61,777 nt of DNA from an uncultured Clostridia bacterium (lineage in GTDB: Bacteria; Bacillota; Clostridia; Monoglobales; Monoglobaceae), in assembly GCA_947631965.1 (NCBI GenBank), contig CANRNL010000015.1, forward strand, positions 1 through 61,777. The letters are read 5' to 3'. Positions 1 to 9,300 of the stretch are shown in pieces; position 1 is the first letter of the stretch; each line of letters begins with the position of its first letter. The notes below the pieces were generated by a model that was not told the DNA's origin, ran no database searches, and was given only the letters and a program-made list of their open reading frames with translations. A program made the position numbers and the translations under genes.

Positions 1-1
1 T

Positions 2-43
2 GATTATGTTAATGCCTTCATCATTGATGGCGAACTTTTTTAG
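2..43 (+). CDS. possible C-terminal end of a plus-strand gene (partial)
   Basis: One plus-strand frame is open from the window edge to a TAG at 41-43 and would encode a tail reading DYVNAFIIDGELF. The tail is followed by an intergenic stretch and a hairpin that could end transcription from both sides. Only 13 codons are visible, so an open frame by chance is quite possible and no product can be named. Confidence 0.25.
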   Translation, partial: DYVNAFIIDGELF

Positions 44-93
44 GAGATTTTGTAACACATCATTGACAAACCTACATTTTTTAACTTTTTTGC

Positions 94-137
94 AAAAAAA
101 CAGCGCGGTATGCACTCAGGCAAGCCGCGCTGTCTTT
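94..137 (-). terminator. Rho-independent terminator after the spore protein gene
   Basis: A perfect 9-bp stem (ACAGCGCGG at 100-108 with CCGCGCTGT at 125-133) is followed, reading the minus strand, by a run of seven T. It lies about 75 bases downstream of the spore protein stop codon. The A-rich other flank could also serve a convergent plus-strand gene. Confidence 0.85.
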
Positions 138-208
138 AATAAAATTTTATCAAACGCCGCCTCTCGGCGGTACAACCTCTAAAATAAGGTTTCGTATCTA
201 TTATCCGA

Positions 209-388
209 TTACTGAGCCATGCTCTGCTCCGCTCTCTCGATCATCTTCTTAACCATCTGACCGCCTATAGAGCCGGCCTGTCTGGAAGTAAGGTCGCCGT
301 TGTAGCCCTGGTTGAGCTGAACGCCTACCTCGGAAGCAGCCTCCATTTTGAACTGCTCCATAGCTGCCTTTGCCTTATCGTTCAACAT
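209..388 (-). CDS. alpha/beta-type small acid-soluble spore protein (SASP)
   Basis: This 59-residue protein begins MLNDKAKAAMEQFKMEAASE and carries the two conserved SASP blocks. The first is EVGVQLNQGYNGDLTSRQAG, covering the region cut by the germination protease GPR. The second is GSIGGQMVKKMIERAEQ, part of the helix-turn-helix DNA-binding fold. Such proteins coat and protect DNA in the spore core and are degraded at germination. The start is fixed by a GGAGGTG ribosome binding site 7 bases upstream. Expression would be expected from the forespore sigma factor G, but I could not assign a convincing sigma-G promoter by eye. The gene has its own terminator. It is the clearest evidence that the organism forms endospores. 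Confidence 0.95.
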   Translation of the reverse strand: MLNDKAKAAMEQFKMEAASEVGVQLNQGYNGDLTSRQAGSIGGQMVKKMIERAEQSMAQ

Positions 389-493
389 AACTGTTTCACC
401 TCCAATTCAAAGTAAATTCAAGATTATTTTAACCGAACTTTAGCTTATTACACTTGAAAAATTTTGAAAAACAGAGGTGAAATCATAGTATAA

Positions 494-1096
494 TTATCTT
501 GCTTCACACGTTGAAACTTCATATTCGCCGTACGACGCATTAAAAAGCTCACAATCGACCGTAACAAAATCACGCTTGACCATAAACTTTTTCGGGTCTA
601 TTTCCACCCGTATCGGAGATATGCTCAAGCCCTCTCCGGTCATTTTTATATAGCTTTCTTTCATTGTCCAAATCTTAAAAAATCTGCGAATTTTATCTTC
701 GCCGTTACAGGCGCCGTCTATATAATCACGTTCGCTTTGCAAAAAAACGCGCTCCATAATTTCAAAAGGGGCGCTCTCCGCCTTTTCAATATCACAGCCG
801 ACAGGCGCGCCGCCAAAGGCGCACACAATCATCCCGCCGGAGTGCGAAAGATTAAAGTGCGCCCCGTAGCACAGTAGCTTGCCGCTTGCGCCGAGCGTTA
901 CATTATCGGGAGAAAATCCCTTTTTTTGAAGAACATTTTCCATAAGCCGCCACGCTCCGAGGCTCATTTTTCTGTCAATCGGGTTTTTATATTTCATAAT
1001 ATGTCTTTTTCGCCAATCCGGCACGCCGCGAAGCGCGGACTCCTCGTACAGCGGGTCGGAAATATTAAATGCGTTTTCAAAAAATATCTCCGCCAT
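494..1096 (-). CDS. Sfp-type 4'-phosphopantetheinyl transferase
   Basis: The 200-residue protein has the hallmarks of the Sfp/Gsp family: FNLSHS near residue 77, the Mg-binding GCDIE near 99, and the WTMKESYIK helix near 145. It transfers 4'-phosphopantetheine from CoA to the conserved serine of carrier domains, converting apo- to holo-carriers. It starts three bases after the stop of the upstream phosphatase gene and is the last gene of the NRPS operon. Its natural substrates are therefore probably the two T domains of the NRPS at 3387-11405. Broad-range Sfp enzymes can also serve fatty-acid ACP, so a housekeeping role is not excluded. Confidence 0.93.
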   Translation of the reverse strand: MAEIFFENAFNISDPLYEESALRGVPDWRKRHIMKYKNPIDRKMSLGAWRLMENVLQKKGFSPDNVTLGASGKLLCYGAHFNLSHSGGMIVCAFGGAPVGCDIEKAESAPFEIMERVFLQSERDYIDGACNGEDKIRRFFKIWTMKESYIKMTGEGLSISPIRVEIDPKKFMVKRDFVTVDCELFNASYGEYEVSTCEAR

Positions 1097-1099
1097 TTT

Positions 1100-3049
1100 T
1101 TATTCATCTCCAAGCACAAACACAAGGGTCAAAATATTTTTGCCGCCATAGCGCCTGTATGATATATTTTCGGCAATCTGTTTTATTATATTCAGCCCCA
1201 TACCGCCGCTGTCCAATTCGCAAAACCTTTTATGTCCCGTATCCGCCGAAACCGGGTCAAACGGAACGCCGTTGTCCGAAAACGTTATTTTCAGGGTATC
1301 GTTTTTCTTTTCAAATTCAATTTCAACCAAGGACGCTTCGGAATAGTCGGCTATATTGACAAAGACCTCCTCGCACGCCAAGTATATTTTCCTACCGCGC
1401 TGATTTGCGCCCGCAATGTCCAAAACGCTTTTGCGAAGTTCGGGAAGCGAATCTTTCGTCGGGCTAAGACGCAACATTGTCTCCGCTCCGGTGTAGTTAA
1501 GCGCGAGAACGGTATAATCGTCAAACTGCTCGGCTCCCGCCGCAAATTCAAAAGCCGCTTTGCCAAGCGATTTTATCGCGTTCCGCGCGCTGTCGGCCGC
1601 GCGCACCGATTCAAAAAGGCGGTCTGCTCCGAAAAACTCTTTATCCACGTTTACCATATCGGTCACGCCGTCGGAATAAAGTATTATGCTTTCACCTTTG
1701 TTTAATTTTATACATTCGTCCTTTATGTCCGAATTTTCAAAAACTCCTATCGAAATTCCCGAGTCGACCTCCAAAAATCTCGCGTTCCCGCCGGTTATTA
1801 CAGGCTTTGTATGTCCCGCGTTGGCAAAGCAAAGCTCGCCATTTTCTGAATTTAACACCGCCGCGAAAACCGTCGCAAACATTCCCTCGGGGTTAGATTG
1901 GCAAAGTACTTCGTTCACGCTGTTAAGAGCCGCCGCAGGGCTGTATCCGCCTCTTAAACGGTCGTTGAGAAGCGTCCGCGTCATAACCATAAACATCGCC
2001 GCCGCAATGCCCTTTCCCGAAACGTCTCCAATCACGACGCACAACCTGCCGTCCTCAAACTCCAAACAATCGTAAAAGTCGCCTCCGACATCCCTTGCGG
2101 CCTTCGCGCGGACAGAAACATTGTAGGAGCCTCTTGAAATTTCGGTTTTTTCCGGCACGATACCATTTTGAATACGCCGCGCAACGTCAAGCTCCGCACT
2201 TGCGCGGGCGCGCTCGGCGGTCAGATTTTCAATATTCTCGAGATAACTTTTTATATCCTCGCACATTTTATCAAAAGAATCCGCCATCTCGCCTATCTCA
2301 TTATCGGGGTGTATGTCAAGCGGCTCCAAAGCCACCCCCTCGTCGGTTATAAAGCCGTTCATTCTTTGCGACAGAACGTTTATCGGAAAGAGTATCTTTT
2401 TTCGTATGGCAACCAACGCCATAAAAATTGCAAATATAAGCACGGCTATCATAGGCAAAATTACAGCAAGCGTTCTGTGAACTTCCTGCAAAAACATCAT
2501 CCTTGCGCTGTAATCGCTGCCGACAAGCGCAATCACAGCCCCGTCCTTAATCACGGGGCAAGTCCATGTGTAGACGTTACCGTATTCGTTCTTTTCCACA
2601 TACGCCTTTTCCGGCTCTACGCCCTCCAGCGCATACAACTCCTGCTCCTTAAGGGCGCGGCTCACAACCGCCCCAAGTCCTCTTTCCTCGGCTACCCTTT
2701 TGTCAGAGTCTTCTTCCGAAGCAACGGAAATAATATATCTTATGCTGTCCTTCCCGGGGGAAACTTCATACACATACAGATATTTAAGGCCGAGCTCGCC
2801 GCATATTTCTTTCAAACAGTCGCGGGTATTTAAGTACACATCGCTTGTTTCCGACTGAGTCAGTTCGCCGTAATCCGTATTCTCCACAATATGCGCGGCG
2901 GAAGCGGCTCCCGCCCGCGCCAGCTGACCCGCAATATCTCCCGTAAGCCGATTGTTATAGGCAAAGCAGAAAATTACCGCCGCGACAGAATCAATCAGGA
3001 CAGCCAGGCAAAATATAATTACCGTCTGCTTTAATATCGAACTTTTCAT
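1100..3049 (-). CDS. membrane sensor SpoIIE/RsbU-type phosphatase with C-terminal HATPase domain
   Basis: The 649-residue protein has a transmembrane helix (about 7-29), an extracytoplasmic sensor region (about 30-188), a second helix (about 190-213), a HAMP linker (about 215-275) and a PP2C/SpoIIE phosphatase domain (about 285-510, metal-site motif RDVGGDFYD near 321 and DVSGKG after it). A GHKL-type HATPase follows at about 530-645 (N-box EEVFVNIADY near 561, SDNGVPFDP near 592, GGMGLNIIKQ near 614). In partner-switching systems the phosphatase dephosphorylates a STAS protein and an RsbW-like kinase phosphorylates it. Here both activities seem to be fused in one receptor. The target STAS gene ends two bases upstream. 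The embedding in an NRPS operon suggests signal-dependent control of that pathway, but no sigma factor gene is visible in the cluster. Confidence 0.88.
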   Translation of the reverse strand: MKSSILKQTVIIFCLAVLIDSVAAVIFCFAYNNRLTGDIAGQLARAGAASAAHIVENTDYGELTQSETSDVYLNTRDCLKEICGELGLKYLYVYEVSPGKDSIRYIISVASEEDSDKRVAEERGLGAVVSRALKEQELYALEGVEPEKAYVEKNEYGNVYTWTCPVIKDGAVIALVGSDYSARMMFLQEVHRTLAVILPMIAVLIFAIFMALVAIRKKILFPINVLSQRMNGFITDEGVALEPLDIHPDNEIGEMADSFDKMCEDIKSYLENIENLTAERARASAELDVARRIQNGIVPEKTEISRGSYNVSVRAKAARDVGGDFYDCLEFEDGRLCVVIGDVSGKGIAAAMFMVMTRTLLNDRLRGGYSPAAALNSVNEVLCQSNPEGMFATVFAAVLNSENGELCFANAGHTKPVITGGNARFLEVDSGISIGVFENSDIKDECIKLNKGESIILYSDGVTDMVNVDKEFFGADRLFESVRAADSARNAIKSLGKAAFEFAAGAEQFDDYTVLALNYTGAETMLRLSPTKDSLPELRKSVLDIAGANQRGRKIYLACEEVFVNIADYSEASLVEIEFEKKNDTLKITFSDNGVPFDPVSADTGHKRFCELDSGGMGLNIIKQIAENISYRRYGGKNILTLVFVLGDE

Positions 3050-3051
3050 GG

Positions 3052-3342
3052 CTATACAATATTGAGCTTTTTGGCAAATCCCGCCATATTGAATACGTCC
3101 AAAATTTCGGGCGACAGATTTTTAAGCGTCAGATTGCCGTTCATCCTTTTGTGAGCCGACACTATCAGGCGAAGCCCCGCCGAAGAAATATACTCCAGCT
3201 TACTCATATCTATGGTAAGCTCGGTCACAGACGCGTCGAGCGCCTCTATAGCCGCACCGAGTTCGGGCGAGGTCTGCGTATCCAGCCAGCCGTCTATCTC
3301 CAAAACGGCCGCACAGTCGTTTACATTTGTGTTTATGGTCAT
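3052..3342 (-). CDS. STAS-domain anti-sigma-factor antagonist (RsbV/SpoIIAA-like)
   Basis: This is a single-domain 96-residue STAS protein. It holds the pattern LEIDGWLDTQTSPEL in the first half and the diagnostic MSKLEYISSAGLRLIV near residues 46-60. The serine pair before AGLR is the usual phosphorylation site. In its unphosphorylated state such a protein binds an RsbW-like kinase and frees that kinase's partner. It lies 44 bases after the NRPS stop and two bases before the phosphatase/kinase gene, so the three are clearly co-transcribed. A related but broken STAS gene lies at 35844-36072. Confidence 0.92.
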   Translation of the reverse strand: MTINTNVNDCAAVLEIDGWLDTQTSPELGAAIEALDASVTELTIDMSKLEYISSAGLRLIVSAHKRMNGNLTLKNLSPEILDVFNMAGFAKKLNIV

Positions 3343-3386
3343 TTAATACGTCCTCCATTCATTTTGATTTTTATTGCCGTTTAAAA

Positions 3387-6300
3387 TTACCATTCAAAAT
3401 ATTCAAGCCCTTTAAGATTTACAAGGAACTTTTTCATATACACGAACGAGGTAACAGGCCACCTGAAGCCCATACGATAAAGAGCCTGCATTGTCATTTC
3501 GTTACTCTTTCCCACAGGATAAGACTTCCTGCCGTGAGACATATTCTCGTATGCAATCATACTCGAAAGCACCTGAGCTTTTTCGGAGTCGCTCTCCGCC
3601 TCTTTCAGCGCCGCTTCATATTCGCTGTTTTCGGCGGGCTTTACGGTAAGTCCCTGTCTGTTCATCTCGCCGTACAAATCGTTCATAAGCAGCGCGTGAT
3701 TGTTATACGGGTGGAATACCGTACACTCTTTCGGTGACTGAGCCAAAAGCAGTATCGCCTTTGCAACATAATCTATCGGAGAAAGCTCAAAAGGCATATC
3801 CATGGTTTCATAGGGATAGCAGCCGATAAGATATGTGGATTTAAGTCTGCCCATAAAGCTGTTGGTCGTGAAATTTATCTGATACTCGCCGTCGCTCTCT
3901 CTCGCCGATAAGTTTCCGACACGCATAATTTTTGCGTTCAGTCCGTTTGCAACGCTCTCCAAAATATCCCGCTCCGCAAGGAATTTCGCACTTGTGTACT
4001 TGGAGCTTTGCACCTGACCGTAGTATAACATATTTTCCTTGATGTTTGCAACATCTCCGGGGCGGTCGAGATACATACCTCCGACGCTCATCGTTGAAAC
4101 GTGTACGAGACGAATTCCGTTCTCCTCGCAAAACGCTATGATATTCTGCACGCCGTGATAGTTTACGTCCTCAATATCCGTACCCTTTGAAAAATGCTTG
4201 ACGTTCGCCGCGCAGTTTATGAACGTGTCGGCTTTTATGCCTTTCAGCTTTTCAAAGTCGTCTTTGTTCGTTATATCTCCGTCAATCACGGTTACTCTGC
4301 CGCCGTAATCGCCCAAAATACTCTCCTCGAAATAATAGAAGAAAAGCTGACTGAGCCTTGCCTCGGGCGACATATTTTTTCTTCCGCGCATCAGGCAGCA
4401 AACATTTCCGTCATAATTTTCAAGCAGCTCGTGAAGAACGTGTATTCCCAAAAATCCGGTTGCTCCGGTCAAAATCACGTTGCCTATTTCCTGCTTCTCA
4501 CCGTTTATAAACGCGTCAAGAGTATTTTTTTCAAGTACACGGTTTATATTTCGGTAATCATAGTCGTCAAAGCGCATAATGCCGTCATCCGTATCGTTTT
4601 GACCGAGCGTGAGCTTTGCCAACGCGCGCGGCGTGGGATTTTCAAATACGTCTCCGTAGGTTATGCCGTAATTACGCTTACCCGCCGCAATTACGATACG
4701 CGTCACGGTCAGAGACGTTCCGCCCAAATCAAAGAAACTGTCGGTCACTGATACCTCGTCAACATCAAGAATATTCGCGAATATATCGCAGAAATCCTTT
4801 TCCGCCGCCGTCACGGGCTTTACAAATCCGTCCGCCTCCGGCTTTTCCGAAACTATCGGGTCGCCCAGCGCTTTGATGTTGACCTTGCCGTTGGGCGTTG
4901 TGGGCAGCTCGTCAAGCTGATTAAACGACGCGGGTATCATATAATCTGTGAGAGACTTTTTCATCTCCGATTTCAGATACTCTATGTCAGGGTGCCCCTC
5001 GGCCGTATAGTACGCGCATATTCCGTCCTCGTGACCCACCTTTTTGATAACGACTACCGCAGAGCGTATTCCCTCTATACCAGTCAGGCATTTTTCAATC
5101 TCACCCAGCTCTATTCTGAGTCCGCGCAGTTTTACCTGATTGTCCTTTCTGCCAAGTATCACAACGTCTCCGTCCTTAGTGTAGCGCGCGTAATCGCCCG
5201 AACGATAGACGCGCTCACCCTCGTATTCGACAAACGCCTTTTCGGTTTGCTCCGGGAGATTGTTATAACCCAAAGCCACGCCCAAGCCGCCTATAAGCAG
5301 TTCGCCGACAACGCCCGCGGGCAGCTTGTTGTCGTCTGTATCCACAATGTACTCGCGGTAATTAAGAAGCGGTCTGCCGACCGATATTTCATCCGCGTGA
5401 GTCAACTCTTTTGCATTCGACGACACCGTAATTTCGGTGGGTCCGTAGGTGTTTATGATACGGGCGCTCGTCTTTTCGCGCAGGACTCTGAGCAGCTTAT
5501 CCGAATATTTTTCACCGCCCGACAATATTACCTTACAGTTTTTCATAGCGTCCGCGAACTCGTCAAGCTCCATATACACGAGAAGCCTTGACGGGGTGGC
5601 GTTAAATACGTCTACATTATTTTCCTTGAAGAACCGCGCGAGCGAAAGCGGGTCTGTTGTCTGTTCGTCGCTTGCGAACGCAAGCGTAAGGCCGTTGCAA
5701 AGCGCGACAGCAGTCTCCTTAAACGACATATCGAAAGATATGGTCGTGACCGAGCCGTAGCACCTGCAGTTCTCGGTAACAAGGCGCACCTGAATATTAT
5801 GCTCGTTATCGGTAACATAGCTCGCGATACCGATGTGGCGAAGCATTACGCCCTTGGGCTTTCCGGTCGAGCCGGAGGTGTAAATGAGATACGCCAAATC
5901 CTCCGGTGAAATTGCGACGTCGGGCTTTTTGTCGTTGCCGCCCGCCTCAAGCTCCGCTATATCGACAGTGTTTTCGTAAATGTCAATCAGCGCACCCGAT
6001 GTTATAACAAGCTCTGCGCCGCTGTCCTCTATAATGCTTTCTATTCTCTCTTTCGGATATTCGGGGCAGGTCGGCACAAACGCGCCTCCCGCCTTTAATA
6101 TTCCAAACATAGCCGCGAAGAATTTCGAAGTTCGCTCCAAAAGTATAACAACTCGGCTGCCTCTTTTAACTCCGCGCTCGATAAGAGCGTTCGCAATCAC
6201 GTTAGCGCGGCTGTTCATCTCCGCGTATGTGAACTTACCGTCGCACGCCGCAATCGCCGTGCGGTCGGGATTAAGCTTCACCTGATGTTCAAACTTCTCG

Positions 6301-9300
6301 TGCAGGAGCTTTATTTCCGGCTCGGCAAAGCCCGTGTATGAAAAGCCTTCAATTTGCTTTTTGCCCGCCGCGTCAAGCATTGACAGCTTTCGCGCTCTGC
6401 CACTCGGCTCTTTGATTATATTCTCCGCGACCGTCTTGATTGAGTTTGCAAACGTGTTCATAAGCTCGCTGCTGTAAACCGCGTCGTTATACAGCACGTT
6501 CACGCACTCTTTTCCGTCGGTCTTTTCGATATACACGCCGGTGTCGAATTTAACGTGCCGCTCTCCGATAAGCTCCTGCTCGATTGATTTTCCGTCAATA
6601 GAGAACTCATCCGCAACGCCGAGCTGGTACGCATAGAGAATATGCGGCGCGTAGTTAAATTTGCGGCACACGTCGGCATACGGATACGCCTCGTTCGCAA
6701 CCGCGTTTATAAGAAGATTTTTCGATTGATTCACAAGCTCCGCCGCCGTTACATCCTCTATTTCAAGACCTATCGGCAACGTTTTTACAAACATACCGAA
6801 GCAATTTGTAAGCTTCATATCCGAGCGTCCGTTGCTTATCGTGTTGATATATGCACCGCGGCTGTTGGTAAACCTCGATACAACGTAAAGCGTCGCAGCA
6901 AGGAACAGATGCGCGGGAGTAGTGCCTGTTTCGGCACAGAACCTTGATACGCGTTCCATATCAAACGGCACCGAAGCAATCGCGGGAGAGCCGTTTTCGG
7001 CGGGTTCTCCGTTATCGGGCGTTATCTCCGCCGCGCTTTCACAGCCCGCAAGCATCTCCGAAATATACTTTTCCGAAGCCTTAAACTCATCACTGTCTCT
7101 GAAGGCGTTGTCGTCTCTCACATAGTCAAAATAATCATAGGTTTCGCTCTGTATTTCTCCGCCCTCCAAAACCATTTTTACGGAATTGAGGAACAAGTCG
7201 AACGACGCGCCGTCAAAAATTATATGATGGAATTCGGCGAACAGATAGACCGCCGCTTCGGTCTGAATTACCTCAATTCTGAACAGCCGCGAATTCATAA
7301 GCTTAAACGGCTTTACAAAATCCGCGCGGTACGCCTTTAATTCATCCTCGCTCATCTCTTTGACGGGAACCGAGTATCCGTCCGCATCCATACGCTGCTG
7401 AACAATATCGTCGTCCCGAATTGTCAGCCGAGTAAAAATATACGGGTGCGCCGCAAGCACCGTGTCTATAACCTCGGCGAGCCTTCGCGCGCCGAAATCC
7501 GCAGGGAAGCGATACATAAACGGGATATTGTAGAACGTGTCCTCCGGTCGTTTCATACACTCCGAATATACGCCGTACTGCGTGTACGAAAGCGGAGCAA
7601 ACTCCGCCTTTTCCGCTCCGGTTTCCGCCCGCGCTGGCGTATCCTTTGCGGTAAGCAAATAATCTACGATTTCGTCCTCTATCGACATAACCGAACAGCC
7701 CTTCATAAGCGTCTTTATGTCCGCGTCATAGCCAAACCTCTTGTTAAGCTCCACAGCCAGCTTTATAACCGAGAGCGAAGTCATACCGCAGCGCATAATA
7801 TCGGCGGATACGTCAATCTCATCCGTGCCGATTATCCCCTTTATTATATCGAGTATCTTCTCCTCAAGCGACGTGAGAGCGCGCTCGGTCTTTTGCATAG
7901 GCTCCGACGACGCAAAATCAATCTCAGGCAGACTTCTCTTGTCAACCTTGCCGTTTACCGTAAGCGGTATCGCGTCAACCTGCATAATCGCCTCTGGGAC
8001 CATATAAGGCGGCTTCCTCTCCGCTATAAAGTCCTCAAGCGCCTTTATGTCAACTTCGCCGTCCGATACTATGTACGCGGCGATATACTTTCCGCCCGAA
8101 GCCTTATCTTTAGCCACAACCGTCGCGTCCTTAATGCCGTCAAAGTCGCGGATGACCGACTCCACCTCGGTAAGCTCGATGCGGTAGCCGCGTATCTTAA
8201 CCATTCCGTCGCGTCTGCCGACGTATGACAGGTTGCCGTCGTTTAAGAATTTTACTATATCTCCGGTGTGATAAAGCACATCAAAGTATTTGCCGTCGTC
8301 AAACGGATTTTTAACGTATGTCTTTTCGTTTTGCTCGGGACGGTTCAAATATCCCTTTGACACGAGCGGGCCCGCAACGCACAGCTCGCCCACCGCGCCG
8401 AACGGCAGCATACGGAGCTGTTTGTCCACAATATAAAGCCGAGAATTGTCACAGCCTGTGCCAATCGGAATAGGGTCGTAATATTTGTCCATCAAAAATG
8501 CCGTGGTCAATATCGTACACTCGGTCGGTCCGTAAAAATTGAACTGCTTAATATCGCTCCTCGGCTCAAACGGTACGAGCTTTTCTCCGCCTGTGCCTAT
8601 AATTTTGGGTGCAATATTGTCGATAGATGTCATAAACGCTCTGCCGACCTGCGTCGTCATAAACAAATTAGTGACGTTGTTTTCGGCGCAGTATTCGTTT
8701 ATCCACATCAAATCAAGCCTGCGCTCCTCCGGAATTATATACTCGGTCGCGCCCGCGCTCAAATACGGATAAATGTCCATCATATGCGCGTCAAAGCCGT
8801 AACTCGCGTATGCGGCAACCGCACTTTCCTCGGTGATACTACCAAGCTTTTGGTACCAGTGGACAAAATTTGTAATATTATGGTGCATAAGCATACAGCC
8901 CTTGGGCGTGCCGGTCGAGCCGGACGTGTAGAGCAGTACGAACAAATCATCAGGTTCGGGAGACGGAAGAGACGAACCGTCGTCCGAAAGCGTGCCTATA
9001 TCCTCGGTTGTCAATACTTCGCCGGCAAAATCGGGTATAAGAGATAGCAGCTTTTCGTCCGCGATAAGCATTTTAGCCGACGCGTCCTCGACCATAAAGC
9101 TCAACCGCTCCGGCGGGTAAGTCGGGTCGAGAGGCTCGTATGCCGCGCCCGATTTCAATATGCCTATCGAGCAAATCGTCATATATTCTCCGCGTTCGAC
9201 CATAGAAGCGACAACATCGCCTCTGCCATAGCCTTTCGAGCGTATGTACCGAGCTATTTTATCCGTTATTTCGTCAAGCTGTTTATATGTATAGCGATTT